This document shows positions 43,059 to 52,494 of a stretch of 64,000 nucleotides of DNA, one piece after another. The stretch covers positions 1-64,000 of the forward strand of contig JAFYUS010000042.1 in NCBI GenBank assembly GCA_017549505.1, written 5' to 3'. Origin of the DNA: Bacteroidales bacterium (GTDB taxonomy: Bacteria > Bacteroidota > Bacteroidia > Bacteroidales > UBA932). Within the stretch, counting starts at the first letter, position 1, and the number at the start of each line of letters is the position of its first letter. Below the pieces are notes generated by a model that did not search any database, was not told the origin of the DNA, and was given only the letters and a program-made list of their open reading frames with translations. The translations under genes and the position numbers were made by a program.

Positions 43059-44009
43059 TCAGAGATTCACAAGATAAGACATCATCTTGTTTTCAGGGGC
43101 ATCCTTCAGGATGACCCTTTTTTCTTTATCCAGAAGATAAAGGGACGGTATGGCGCGGACGCTGTAAAGTTCCTCTCCTCTGATCACAAGGTCAGGGTCG
43201 AAGCCATTGTACCAATCTTCAGGATAAATGGGCATATAATCCCTCCATCCCTGAAGATCTTCATCTATGTAGATATTGAGCACGGCAAGAGTGCCTGCTG
43301 CTATCATTTCTGAAACCTTCGGTTCTTCCTTCAGCATGTTGATGATGTTCAGACAGGCTTCGCATCCCGGATTACTGAAGAAAAGCAATGTATAGGGAGC
43401 CTCTATGCCATGGAGAGTATGGATCTTTCCCCTCTTGTCGGCAAAGCGGAAGTCTGCTGCCTTCTGACCAAGACGGTTCAATGCACAGCCTTCTGCCTTA
43501 TGGGCAAATTTCAACCTTTCCCCCTGGCTGAACCCTTCGTATGTAGCCAGACGTGCAGCATAATGGAGATAATACTCATCGTTTCTCATCGGAGAATTCA
43601 CATTATACATATACTTGTCCGCGAGTTCCTCAAAGGTCTCGAAAACATTGGATGCACCATCCTTCTTCTCACATACCAAGGCCTTGTCGTACAGATTCTT
43701 GATAGCCTTTTCGGAAGTCTTGAGATCGACAAGGTCCAATACTCCTATCCAGTTGGCATACTTCTGTTCGAGATCATCTTTCCTGACCCCGCTGACAAGA
43801 AGGGAATCCGACGGATATGACCTTTCAGGATCCGTCATCTTATCCCAGTAATGTACTGCATAGTATTCTGCCGCATCCTGCTGGCTCTGGATCATAGACG
43901 GAAGGGTTATATCAGGAAAAGGCAGAGCCGTGAAACGCTCCGCCTTTTTCTGTCCGCATCCGGCAGCGACAGCTGCTGCCACAAGAATTATATATATCCT
44001 TTTACTCAT
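43059..44009 (-). CDS. DUF5106 and thioredoxin-like domain lipoprotein
   Basis: This 316-residue lipoprotein (lipobox VAAGC) has a DUF5106-like helical N-terminal region (about 35-180: AAEYYAVHYWDKMTDP, NDEYYLHYAARLATYEG) and a C-terminal thioredoxin-like domain with a Cys216-x-x-Cys219 pair in NPGCEACLNII and the cis-Pro loop VRAIPSLYLLD. It is probably a periplasmic thiol-disulfide protein. It overlaps the end of the Na/Pi cotransporter gene by eight bases and follows it in the same operon; the functional link is unknown. Confidence 0.85.
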   Translation of the reverse strand: MSKRIYIILVAAAVAAGCGQKKAERFTALPFPDITLPSMIQSQQDAAEYYAVHYWDKMTDPERSYPSDSLLVSGVRKDDLEQKYANWIGVLDLVDLKTSEKAIKNLYDKALVCEKKDGASNVFETFEELADKYMYNVNSPMRNDEYYLHYAARLATYEGFSQGERLKFAHKAEGCALNRLGQKAADFRFADKRGKIHTLHGIEAPYTLLFFSNPGCEACLNIINMLKEEPKVSEMIAAGTLAVLNIYIDEDLQGWRDYMPIYPEDWYNGFDPDLVIRGEELYSVRAIPSLYLLDKEKRVILKDAPENKMMSYLVNL

Positions 44010-45708
44010 TTGTATCCTTTACAGCTGCTTCCGAGATATTGATCAGGAAGTCACCTATCTTCTCAAGTTCGTTAAGAACATCTATATAATAGACACCTGT
44101 AAGATAATTGTAGTTGCTGCTCTCGATATTCACGATATGCTCTTCGCGAAGATGTCTTCTGCACTCGTCGATATTGTATTCCGCATTGACAGCATTCGAT
44201 ATGTCTGTCAGTTCAGGATTCTTGAGGTTGGCTACCATCACATCGTATCCCTTCTGTACAAGATCCATCATCTTGTTGAGACGGTCAAGCAGAGATTTGT
44301 CGAATACCTTTCCGTGTGCATTCTTTCTCTTGAGGATACGTCCGATCGCCTCTCCTGAATCTCCGAGGGACTCCATCTCCTTGATGATCTTATAGATTGA
44401 CTTGATGGTATGTGTAGCCTCTTCGCTTATCTCGTTCTTTGAAACTTCAGTGATATAAGTCGCGATCTCAAACTCAATCCTGTCTGATATTTCTTCGTAC
44501 TTTATCAGTTTCTCGTTGAGGGCATCGAACTTGTCAGGATTCTGCTCGTTGACAGCCTGACGGAGATAGCTGAATCCGTTGCGGCAGATTTCAGCAAAGT
44601 GGATGACTTCCTGCTGAGCCTCGTTGAGAGAGAGCTCTGCTGTAGAAAGAGGACCACCAGAGATATACTTGAGTCTGAACACCTCTTCTCCCTTCGGAGC
44701 CTTGACCATCCACATCACGATCTTCTCTATCTGAGGTGTGAACCAGATGAGGATCAAAGTATTTGTAATATTGAAGAGAGTATGGAGCATCGAGATACCA
44801 TAAAGCAGCGAAGCACTGGCGTCTGGAGCAGTAAGGTCCACAGTCATAGGATTTGCAAAGCCGAGATTCTCCATGATTATGCCTACCAGTGAGAGGAACG
44901 GCCTGAAGACTATGAGCATCCAGATCACACCGAACACATTGAAGAGTGTATGGGCACGCGCTGCTCTCTTTGCAGAAGTGTTACCTACAGCGGCAGCCAT
45001 ATTTGCTGTGATGGTCGTTCCGATGTTCTCACCAAGCACCATTGCACAGGCAAGCGGGAAGTCGATGAGTCCCGATGTGGTAAGGAGCATAGTGATGGCC
45101 ATTGTCGCACTCGAAGCCTGGAGCACTATGGTAAGGATGGTACCTGCGAGAAGGAAGATGATCTCAGACCAGAATCCGAAGTCGGTGAAGTGCGAGAAGA
45201 ATGCAAGCATCGCATCCTTGTTGCTCAGGAGAGCACCAGCCGAAGACTTCATGAACGAAAGTCCGAGGAACATGATCGCGAAACCGACGATGAACTCACC
45301 GATACTCTTGTTCTTCTGCTTCTTGGATGTATGGAGGATGAATCCGAGAGCCATCAAAGGCACGGAGAACACAGAGATGTCGACAGAGAATCCAAGGGCT
45401 GTCACCCAGGCGGTAAGAGTCGTACCGATGTTAGCTCCCATGATCACACCGATGGCGTTGCCGAGGGTGAGGAGACCTGCGTTCACGAAACTTACGACCA
45501 TGATTGTCGTCGCTGAAGAAGACTGCACAAGGGCTGTCACGCCGAGACCGGTAAGCACTCGTTTGAATTTGTTCGAGGTCATCTGTGCAAGGAAAGACCT
45601 CAACTTGTCACCGGCTGTTTTCTGAAGACCCTCACTCATCAGCGTCATTCCATAAAGGAACATACCGAGAGCACCTATAAGAGTGAAGACCTGTAGTAGA
45701 TTACTCAT
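44002..45708 (-). CDS. Na+/phosphate cotransporter (NptA/YjbB family) with PhoU-like domain
   Basis: This 568-residue inner membrane protein has inverted-repeat Na/Pi cotransporter halves, each with the QSSSAT-type signature (ALVQSSSATTIMVV about residue 60 and VLQASSATMAIT about 215), GANIGTT and GENIGTT motifs, and a cytoplasmic C-terminal helical PhoU-like domain (about 350-560). The family moves phosphate with sodium, in import or export depending on the member. It lies next to the glycan locus but has its own TATTTTTG promoter (45739-45732) and no TGTGGT operator. Confidence 0.92.
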   Translation of the reverse strand: MSNLLQVFTLIGALGMFLYGMTLMSEGLQKTAGDKLRSFLAQMTSNKFKRVLTGLGVTALVQSSSATTIMVVSFVNAGLLTLGNAIGVIMGANIGTTLTAWVTALGFSVDISVFSVPLMALGFILHTSKKQKNKSIGEFIVGFAIMFLGLSFMKSSAGALLSNKDAMLAFFSHFTDFGFWSEIIFLLAGTILTIVLQASSATMAITMLLTTSGLIDFPLACAMVLGENIGTTITANMAAAVGNTSAKRAARAHTLFNVFGVIWMLIVFRPFLSLVGIIMENLGFANPMTVDLTAPDASASLLYGISMLHTLFNITNTLILIWFTPQIEKIVMWMVKAPKGEEVFRLKYISGGPLSTAELSLNEAQQEVIHFAEICRNGFSYLRQAVNEQNPDKFDALNEKLIKYEEISDRIEFEIATYITEVSKNEISEEATHTIKSIYKIIKEMESLGDSGEAIGRILKRKNAHGKVFDKSLLDRLNKMMDLVQKGYDVMVANLKNPELTDISNAVNAEYNIDECRRHLREEHIVNIESSNYNYLTGVYYIDVLNELEKIGDFLINISEAAVKDTNE

Positions 45709-45731
45709 AATATCTTAGGTTGAAAATCACG

Positions 45732-45758
45732 CAAAAATAAATAAAATAATTAGATTTG
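45732..45758. promoter_or_regulatory. Divergent promoters for Na/Pi cotransporter and barrel metallopeptidase genes
   Basis: TATTTTTG on the minus strand (45739-45732) lies 24 bases before the cotransporter ATG. TAGATTTG on the plus strand (45751-45758) lies about 52 bases before the next gene. Both match TAnnTTTG. Confidence 0.5.
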
Positions 45759-45810
45759 TAGTGTATTTATACGTAAAGTATAATCACTTTTTTAAAGAAA
45801 CCTGAAACCT

Positions 45811-48800
45811 ATGACTTTTCGAAAGCATATACTCCTGACCTTACTGTTCATAGCCCTTCTTCCGGCAGGTCTGAACGCCCAGTTCTACATTACCGGAGAT
45901 GATCCCGGCAGAGCAAGATGGAAAACCATAGACACGGACAATTACAGCATAATCTATCCCGAAGGAGCGGATTCCCTCGCAAGATCCTATGGCTACAAGC
46001 TCGAACAGTTCAGGATACCTGTGTCGCGAAGCACAGGATATCTGAACAAGGGCAGGATGCCGGTCGTGCTCCATGCATATAACGGAGCCAACGGCTCAGT
46101 AGCATGGGCCCCAAGGCGCATGGACATGTTCACGATACCGTCGGCTTATGAACCTGAACCACTTCCGTGGTCTACCATGCTGTCCGTCCATGAAGGCAGG
46201 CATGTGACCCAGATGCAGTTCGGCATGACAGGAGCCCAGAGGCCTTTCGGCTGGGCTCTTGGAGAAATGTGGAACATCCTGGCGTCCCTCGTATATCCGG
46301 GACTTTCGACGATCGAAGGCGATGCCGTCATAGCGGAGACGGCTCTCACGCCGTCCGGCCGCGGGCGTACCGCAGATTTCCTGAACTACTACAAGGTCGC
46401 CTTTGACAACGGCGACTTCCGAAGGTGGGACCAGTGGAGACTGGGGTCTCAGAGACGTTATGCACCGGACCATTATGCCCTTGGATATCTTACCATCGGA
46501 GGTTTCAGATACCTTTATGACTGTCCGGAGTTCATGAATGAGGTATACGGTGTTTCCGCACGCAGACCGTATAATCTCGCAGCACTCTATACCACGACAA
46601 AGAAGCTGACAGGCAAGAAGTTCGACGACGCATTCATGGAAGTCTGCCACACGATGCACGGCATCTGGCAGGCGGAAGCCCAGGCCAGGGCGCCGTTCAT
46701 CCCGATGGAAGCCGTGACAGGGGAACCTCGTATTTATGCTGACTACAAGGGTACTGTAATCCTTGACAGTCTGATCTATGCCATAAAGAGCGGTCACGAA
46801 ACGACACCGGTACTCGTCAGCATCGACCCTGCAGGAAAGGAAAAGGTCCTGTCCCGCCTCTCATATCAGACCAGCGGACTCAAGGCGTCAGAAACATTGA
46901 AAAGATTGTATTGGAGCGAGACAGTGACCGATGAAAGATGGTCTTTGAAAACTGATTCGCACATCAGGTACATCACTCCGGGTAGCGGCAACAAGGGAAT
47001 CCTCCGACCTGATCGGGAATCCCTTCTCTACAATCCTTCGGTCAATCCTTCGAGCAATTTCATTGCATCGGTGGAATACGATATCGACGGCAGCTCTTCA
47101 CTGAAGGTCGTAAACGGCATCAGCGGGGAAAGCATCTCAACCGTAAAAGGCCCTTCGGGCGTGCAGCTGGTCGAGACCGCATGGATCGGTGAAGACCTGT
47201 TTGCAACAGGTCTGACCGATGAGGGATTCGGAGTGTATGGATATTCGGACGGCAGGTGGTCGGTAGTGCTGGATCCGCAGCCGGTCAAGATAAAGAATTT
47301 CCGTTCATACGGTGACGAGATCATGATGACCTGCGACAGGACCGGTGTGAACGAACTCTATCATCTCGATCCTTCGACCGGAGTCTTGAAACAGAAGACC
47401 GTGACAAGATACGGAGCATCAGACTTTGCATACAGCGGAGATTATCTCTACTACTCTTCTCAGACCCCTAAGGGAATGATGATATTCAGGACGGCAGCCT
47501 CAGATCTCGTCGACAGGCCTGCTGACTGGACTCAGAAACATAGCTGGGTACTGGCTGAAAAGCTTGCCGGACAGGAAAAAGCGCTCGCTGCCGGTTCAGT
47601 TGTCCCAGAAGTGGAAGTGAACTTCTCAGAACCAAGACGATACCGCAAACTCCCGCACATGTTCAACGTACACTCATGGGCTCCTGTCTATGTGAACGTC
47701 GACAATATCATGAACATGTCGTTCGACCAGGTCTGGCAGGCTGCATCCCTCGGTGCAACCGGAATAATGCAGAACAGACTCTCGAACGCTTCCGGAGAAT
47801 TCGGATATTCTGCTCATAAGGATCCGTATGATCCGGCGAGATGGAGACACTCGGGGCATGCAAGATTCATCTATTCAGGACTCTACCCTGTGGTAGAGAT
47901 GGCTGTGGACTTCAATGACAGGGCTGCAAGGCAGTTCTCTCCTACCATATATCTCAAGGACTCCAGCGCCGGCATCAGCCTTGAAAGCCGTGCCCTCGAT
48001 GTACCTTATATCGAAGGACGCCTGTCGATGTACATACCTTGGAACTTCTCCAGCGGTGGATGGTACAGAGGAGTCATCCCGCGTCTTTCCTACAGGATAA
48101 GCAACGACAAGTTCAACACATCCGCTTCCGTCATGACATATCAGGACGTATTGCTGGATATGGGTGGCGGAGAGTTCGGGGAAAGCGGATTCAATTCCTT
48201 CTCATACCATACTTCAGGAAAGAATACGTTCAGACACAGTCTCAGCGGTTCACTCAGAGCATACACGATGCTGTCGACTCCTATATCTGCCGTCTATCCT
48301 AAATGGGGAATCGGAGTGGAGGCCGGAGCTTCCGGCGGACTGGAAAGTTCGGATTACCTCTCCCCTATGGGTTACGGATATGTATACGGATATGTACCAG
48401 GACTGATGAGCACCCATGGCGTCAAGCTGACGGCGATGCACCAGATGAAGCTCTCCGATGCTCCTTTCGGACAGGCCGTGGTCAACGTGATGCCTAGAGG
48501 CTTGAGTTCAGACTCAGCGCTTCTAAGCTGGCTGGCGGTCAGAAATAAGGGCATGACAAAGGTTACCGCCGACTATGCATTCCCTATATTCATCGGAGAC
48601 CTGGCCATGGGAGGTAATTTCTTCTCGATAAAGAGACTCGTGGTGAATCCTCACTTTGACTATCTTCTTGCAGAAGGAGGAGGACTCTTCTCGGCAGGAG
48701 CCGAGCTCATACTTGACATGCACAGCATACTGACTCTCGAATGGCCTTGCTCATTCGGCCTCACATATTCGTACAACGGCGGAAACGGATTTGAAACCTT

Positions 48801-48867
48801 CGCACAGCAGAGCGGCCTTTCCGTAAAGCGCCATTTCATAGGACCAACATTTAACGTATCATTCTAA
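45811..48867 (+). CDS. Outer-membrane protein with HEXXH metallopeptidase site and C-terminal barrel
   Basis: This 1018-residue protein has a signal peptide ending GLNAQ. Near the N-terminus is a zinc-peptidase-like domain: SVHEGRHVTQMQFG gives His127-Glu128-x-x-His131, and STIEGDAV (Glu about 169) may supply the third ligand. A TolB/propeller-like region (about 340-600) follows, then a long beta-barrel stretch ending in Phe (GPTFNVSF), as in outer-membrane proteins. The combination suggests a surface-facing or periplasmic peptidase tethered to an outer-membrane barrel. It stops one base before the CpXC gene and so probably heads an operon with it. Confidence 0.75.
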   Translation: MTFRKHILLTLLFIALLPAGLNAQFYITGDDPGRARWKTIDTDNYSIIYPEGADSLARSYGYKLEQFRIPVSRSTGYLNKGRMPVVLHAYNGANGSVAWAPRRMDMFTIPSAYEPEPLPWSTMLSVHEGRHVTQMQFGMTGAQRPFGWALGEMWNILASLVYPGLSTIEGDAVIAETALTPSGRGRTADFLNYYKVAFDNGDFRRWDQWRLGSQRRYAPDHYALGYLTIGGFRYLYDCPEFMNEVYGVSARRPYNLAALYTTTKKLTGKKFDDAFMEVCHTMHGIWQAEAQARAPFIPMEAVTGEPRIYADYKGTVILDSLIYAIKSGHETTPVLVSIDPAGKEKVLSRLSYQTSGLKASETLKRLYWSETVTDERWSLKTDSHIRYITPGSGNKGILRPDRESLLYNPSVNPSSNFIASVEYDIDGSSSLKVVNGISGESISTVKGPSGVQLVETAWIGEDLFATGLTDEGFGVYGYSDGRWSVVLDPQPVKIKNFRSYGDEIMMTCDRTGVNELYHLDPSTGVLKQKTVTRYGASDFAYSGDYLYYSSQTPKGMMIFRTAASDLVDRPADWTQKHSWVLAEKLAGQEKALAAGSVVPEVEVNFSEPRRYRKLPHMFNVHSWAPVYVNVDNIMNMSFDQVWQAASLGATGIMQNRLSNASGEFGYSAHKDPYDPARWRHSGHARFIYSGLYPVVEMAVDFNDRAARQFSPTIYLKDSSAGISLESRALDVPYIEGRLSMYIPWNFSSGGWYRGVIPRLSYRISNDKFNTSASVMTYQDVLLDMGGGEFGESGFNSFSYHTSGKNTFRHSLSGSLRAYTMLSTPISAVYPKWGIGVEAGASGGLESSDYLSPMGYGYVYGYVPGLMSTHGVKLTAMHQMKLSDAPFGQAVVNVMPRGLSSDSALLSWLAVRNKGMTKVTADYAFPIFIGDLAMGGNFFSIKRLVVNPHFDYLLAEGGGLFSAGAELILDMHSILTLEWPCSFGLTYSYNGGNGFETFAQQSGLSVKRHFIGPTFNVSF

Positions 48868-48868
48868 T

Positions 48869-49531
48869 ATGTCTATTATTTCACAAGCCCTTGCACCATG
48901 CAGTAAATGCGGTCAGCAGCAGACCGTTACAGTATATAGAAGCATCAATATAGCGGATAATCCGGAGCTTAAGGACAAGGTCCGTGACGGATCCCTCTTC
49001 CTTTGGGAATGCCCACACTGCGGACAGGTAAACCTTGCCCGTTACGAAACACTTTACCATGACCCTGCTGCAAAGCTGATGGTTTGGCTCATACCTGAAG
49101 GAGAGATTTCAGAGACCCAGATGCAGGCGATAACCATGCACACAAAGGCCATGGGAGGATATACCCTGCGCCGCGTCAACGACATGGGATCTCTCATGGA
49201 GAAGGTGCTGGTAAGCGATGCAGGACTGGACGATGTCGTACTCGAGATGTGCAAGTACGTGACCAAGATGGAGATGATCCAGAAGAGTGTTCCTGCAGAG
49301 CAGAAGGAGGAATTCCTTGCAGCGGACTTCCACTTCTACCGTAGCGAAGGAGAGGGCGATGCCCGCATCCTGACCTTCATGTATGCCCTCGACGGTCAGA
49401 TGCTCGGAGTCAACATAGGATGGAACGTCTACCAGGACTGCGCCGGCATCCTGGAGCGCAATCCGCAGGTGCGGCCAGACGACGGCTTCGCCAAAGTCGA
49501 CGCCGCCTGGCTGAGCTCGAAGTTGGCTTAA
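48869..49531 (+). CDS. CpXC domain protein
   Basis: This 220-residue cytoplasmic protein has two paired cysteine motifs near the N-terminus, PCSKCG (Cys11, Cys14) and WECPHCG (Cys48, Cys51), which form the zinc-binding CpXC domain, followed by about 150 residues with no recognised motif. Function is unknown. The last 216 bases (49316-49531) recur as a remnant at 52103-52318 with no indels and about 17 base differences, nearly all synonymous. The gene follows the barrel peptidase by one base and is followed by GH92 after 17 bases. Confidence 0.85.
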   Translation: MSIISQALAPCSKCGQQQTVTVYRSINIADNPELKDKVRDGSLFLWECPHCGQVNLARYETLYHDPAAKLMVWLIPEGEISETQMQAITMHTKAMGGYTLRRVNDMGSLMEKVLVSDAGLDDVVLEMCKYVTKMEMIQKSVPAEQKEEFLAADFHFYRSEGEGDARILTFMYALDGQMLGVNIGWNVYQDCAGILERNPQVRPDDGFAKVDAAWLSSKLA

Positions 49532-49548
49532 ACTATTTAATATTGACT

Positions 49549-51729
49549 ATGAGAAAACTTTTCTTGCTTATACTTCTGGTACCCGTTCTGTTTTCATGTG
49601 TAAAAGAGGGGGCTTATGCTGACTATGTCGACACTTCGATCGGTGTACTTGACGACAGGGCAAGCAACTGTGTGATAGGACCTCAACTTCCCTATGGAAG
49701 CATAAATCCTTCCCCTCAGACCGAGAATGGAAGCATGGACGGATACCATCCCGACTATCCGATAAGAGGTTTCGGACAGCTCCACGTAAGTGGAACAGGC
49801 TGGAGTTCTTATGGTCATTTCCTCATTTCACCCATGACAGGACTTGAGGTAGGACTTAAGGATCATGATTCTGAACATTCAGGAGATTTTACCAGACCGT
49901 ATCTTTACAAGACACATCTGGACAGATATGGAATAGGCGTTGAAATAGCTCCTTCGCATTACAGTGCCATTTACCGCTTTACCTTCCCGGAATCTGAAGA
50001 GGCTGTCCTCCTGTTTGATGCCGCTCACAGTATTGTAGGAGACATCGCATCTGAAATGACAGGATCAAAGGCTGTGGAAAATTCCGTTGATGTGGATCCT
50101 CAGACAAACACAGTAAGAATGAAGCTTTGTTTTTCAGGCGGATGGCCTGGTGATGAATATTACCTTTACTGTCTTTGCCGCTATGATGATACAGCCTCCG
50201 AGGTCGGCGTATGGGAAGGAAATCAGGTATACCCTGGTCAGAAACATATAGAAAAGACAGCCGAAGGAGTACATCGCGGAGCTTACTGCCGCTTTGATAC
50301 AAGGAAGGATACCAAGATACATCTCAAGGTTGCGCTTTCCTTCACCGGTTTTGAAAAGGCAGAGGAACTTATGGGGCAGGAGATACCTGACTTCAATTTC
50401 GACAAAGTGGTCCGTCAGGGTATCAAGGCATGGAATGAAAAGTTATCAAGCATAAAGGTAGAAAGCCTTTCTGAAGCTGACAGGACGATCTTCTACTCGG
50501 CCCTCTACAGGGTTTTCACCCTTGCACGTGACAGGTCCCTTGACAATTCAAGATGGAAATCAGACAAGCCTTTCTGGGACGACAACTATGCTTTTTGGGA
50601 TACATTCCGTACTGCCTATCCTCTTATCACTATTCTGGACGAGAAGGCGATGAGAGATAACATCAATGCCATGATTGACCGCCAGAACCATAACGGACAG
50701 GTCTGCGACGGCTTCGTTGCCGGCCTTGAGCGCCTGGCGGATCAAGGGGGAAACGATGTGGACCATGTGATTGCCGATGCATTCCTGAAAGGAGTCAAGG
50801 GAGTCGATTGGCATCAGGCCTACAGGATCGTAAAGCATAATGCAGACAGAAAAAGAATCGGACAGCTGACATGGGCAGAAAGAGGAGATTCCACCGCTGG
50901 AGGCTATATGTACAGGAAGCAAGGTTGGATTCCAAACGGAGTCATGAGCACTTCACAAAGTCTTGAGTTTTCATATAACGACTATAGCGCGGCACTTATG
51001 GCAAAGGCTTTAGGTTATGAGGCTGATTATCTAAAATATGAGAAAAGAAGCCACGAATGGGTGAATTTATGGAACCCGGATCTTGAAAACAGAGGTTACA
51101 AAGGCTTTATGGATGCTAGAAATGCAGACGGAAGCTTTGAATTCATCCAGGCGGACAAGGTCGGCGGCTCATGGAATTCTCCTTTCTATGAAGGTTCTTC
51201 CTGGACCTACAGCTACTATGTTCCTCATGACTTTGACCTTCTCATAGACCTCATGGGAGGAAAGGAGGCCTTTGTAGAACGTCTTGAGTATGGCTTCAAG
51301 AACAGACTTGTCAAATATGATAACGAGCCCGGATTTCTGGCTCCGTGGGCTTTTTCCCATGCAGGAAGACCAGACCTTGCATCTTACTGGGTACATGACA
51401 CCATGGACAAAGGATTTGATCTTAAGGGTTATCCGGGCAATGAAGACACCGGCTCGATGGGATCGTGGTATGTATTCTGTTATCTGGGATTCTTCCCCAA
51501 TGCCGGCCAGGACCTTTATTACCTGAGTGCCCCTCGATGCACATCGGCAGAAATCCGGCTTGCCGACGGCAAGACCTTAAGAATAAAGGCAAATGCCGCA
51601 AAGGGAAATGTCTATATAAAGTCTCTGAAAATCAACGGACAAGAGTGGAAAAGCCCATTCATAACCCACTCAATCCTCTCCAAAGGCGGCCTGTGGGAAT
51701 TCGACCTCACGGACACCCCGCTTTATTGA
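49549..51729 (+). CDS. Glycoside hydrolase family 92 alpha-mannosidase (lipoprotein)
   Basis: This 726-residue lipoprotein (lipobox LFSC) has the two-domain GH92 form: an N-terminal beta-sandwich (VDTSIGVLDDRASNCVIGPQ, MDGYHPDYPIRGFGQLHVSG) and an (alpha/alpha)6 barrel with DNYAFWDTFRTAYPL, ERLADQGGNDVDHVIADAF and the catalytic region PGNEDTGSMGSWYVF (Glu632). GH92 enzymes are calcium-dependent exo-alpha-mannosidases. The start MRKLFLL is chosen because it gives a clean signal peptide and does not overlap the CpXC gene; an in-frame earlier codon at 49420 lies inside CpXC. Its later part is more AT-rich than its left neighbours, and it is bracketed by duplicated CpXC sequence, which suggests acquisition. 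Confidence 0.95.
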   Translation: MRKLFLLILLVPVLFSCVKEGAYADYVDTSIGVLDDRASNCVIGPQLPYGSINPSPQTENGSMDGYHPDYPIRGFGQLHVSGTGWSSYGHFLISPMTGLEVGLKDHDSEHSGDFTRPYLYKTHLDRYGIGVEIAPSHYSAIYRFTFPESEEAVLLFDAAHSIVGDIASEMTGSKAVENSVDVDPQTNTVRMKLCFSGGWPGDEYYLYCLCRYDDTASEVGVWEGNQVYPGQKHIEKTAEGVHRGAYCRFDTRKDTKIHLKVALSFTGFEKAEELMGQEIPDFNFDKVVRQGIKAWNEKLSSIKVESLSEADRTIFYSALYRVFTLARDRSLDNSRWKSDKPFWDDNYAFWDTFRTAYPLITILDEKAMRDNINAMIDRQNHNGQVCDGFVAGLERLADQGGNDVDHVIADAFLKGVKGVDWHQAYRIVKHNADRKRIGQLTWAERGDSTAGGYMYRKQGWIPNGVMSTSQSLEFSYNDYSAALMAKALGYEADYLKYEKRSHEWVNLWNPDLENRGYKGFMDARNADGSFEFIQADKVGGSWNSPFYEGSSWTYSYYVPHDFDLLIDLMGGKEAFVERLEYGFKNRLVKYDNEPGFLAPWAFSHAGRPDLASYWVHDTMDKGFDLKGYPGNEDTGSMGSWYVFCYLGFFPNAGQDLYYLSAPRCTSAEIRLADGKTLRIKANAAKGNVYIKSLKINGQEWKSPFITHSILSKGGLWEFDLTDTPLY

Positions 51730-51764
51730 GCAAAGCGAATGTAAGCGGATAATTTAAAAAATCA

Positions 51765-51798
51765 CATTGCTGTCCGGAACTTTTACCGGACAGCAATG
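51765..51798. terminator. Hairpin terminator after GH92
   Basis: CATTGCTGTCCGG (51765-51777) pairs perfectly with CCGGACAGCAATG (51786-51798). A T-rich tract (TGATTTTTTAAATT) follows on the minus strand and an A-rich stretch precedes on the plus strand, so it can act for either direction. Confidence 0.7.
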
Positions 51799-51865
51799 GG
51801 CTTACAATGTACTACATTATTCGTACATTCCAGGGGGTTCTAAATAGAACTAATTTCTGAATGTT

Positions 51866-52084
51866 TTATCTTTCGTGACTGCCCCTAAATTGTATTAAAC
51901 AATTGATCGATTCCTCATAATTATGACATTTTGCATAAGTATCTGCTTGAGCAACTTTTATAAATCCTAAATAAAGACTGTCACTCCTCTCTGCAACCTT
52001 CTCCGCTTTAGTGAATTCAAGAATGGCCTCTTTATAATCCTGAGCATAATAATATGACAATCCCAGATAATAGAGGGAACGGGC
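51866..52084 (-). pseudogene. Remnant of a TPR lipoprotein/regulator gene
   Basis: This fragment encodes RSLYYLGLSYYYAQDYKEA and AILEFTKAEKVAERSDSLY, nearly identical to residues about 100-150 of the TPR protein at 53210-54856. It lacks the start, signal peptide, later TPRs, membrane helix and HTH. Homology stops at 52084 where the GCCCGAAAGGGC hairpin repeat begins; the apparent upstream codons (MEVSCKVAL) come from the antisense of the CpXC remnant. It is truncated at both ends and not expected to function. Confidence 0.75.
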
Positions 52085-52111
52085 ATCGCCCGAAAGGGCA
52101 ACCTTGCAGCT
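52083..52111. repeat. 29-bp repeat with GCCCGAAAGGGC hairpin, copy 1
   Basis: This 29-base block, with a four-base-pair stem closed by a GAAA loop at 52088-52099, matches 55026-55054 with one mismatch. It lies exactly at the junction of the TPR remnant and the CpXC remnant, so it marks a recombination breakpoint. Confidence 0.7.
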
Positions 52112-52318
52112 GACTTCCACTTCTACCGCAGCGAAGGAGAGGGCGATGCCCGCATCCTGACCTTCATGTATGCCCTCGACGGTCAGATGCTCGGAGTCAA
52201 CATAGGATGGAACGTCTACCAGGACTGCGCCGGCATTCTCGAGCGCAACCCTCAGGTCCGCCCGGAAGACGGCTTCGCCAAAGTCGACGCCGCCTGGCTC
52301 GGCTCTAAACTGGCGTAG
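52103..52318 (+). pseudogene. 3' remnant of a second CpXC gene allele
   Basis: These 216 bases align without indels to 49316-49531, the last 71 codons of the intact CpXC gene, and end in frame at a TAG stop (52316-52318). I count about 17 base differences; only two change an amino acid (Asp to Glu and Ser to Gly near the end). There is no start, zinc domain or promoter, so it is a gene remnant. The synonymous bias says it was part of a functional gene until recently. Confidence 0.85.
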
Positions 52319-52333
52319 GCTTCTGGACTGATG

Positions 52334-52459
52334 CTGTCGGCTGAGTGCAGACTATTTGTGACGTTGCCGACAGTAAATTTACATAAATCATTAATAATCA
52401 CCTTTTTATATAAAACAACCTGTCGGTTGAGTGCAGGAAATGATGCACTCAACCGACAG
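52334..52459. terminator. Paired CTGTCGG-type hairpins in the gap after the CpXC remnant
   Basis: CTGTCGGTTGAGTGCA (52420-52435) pairs perfectly with TGCACTCAACCGACAG (52444-52459). A related but imperfect copy, TGTCGGCTGAGTGCAG, lies at about 52335-52350 with GCCGACAG about 20 bases further on. The perfect hairpin stands just past the end of the minus-strand lipoprotein gene and may terminate it. The rest of the 52319-52494 gap shows nothing else. Confidence 0.55.
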
Positions 52460-52494
52460 TAAATAAGTTCAGAAGAGTTATAGAGGGCAAATTA

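Noticed and set aside
43059..45708. DUF5106 and Na/Pi cotransporter as members of the amino-sugar regulon
   Set aside because: They have a separate promoter without the TGTGGT operator, so only proximity links them to the locus.
49420..49548. Upstream start for GH92
   Set aside because: These codons lie inside the CpXC gene in another frame and would remove the clean lipoprotein signal beginning at 49549.
51866..52120. Small TPR protein of 84 residues as a functional gene
   Set aside because: Its first codons come from antisense CpXC sequence and it lacks a signal peptide and most of the parent protein.
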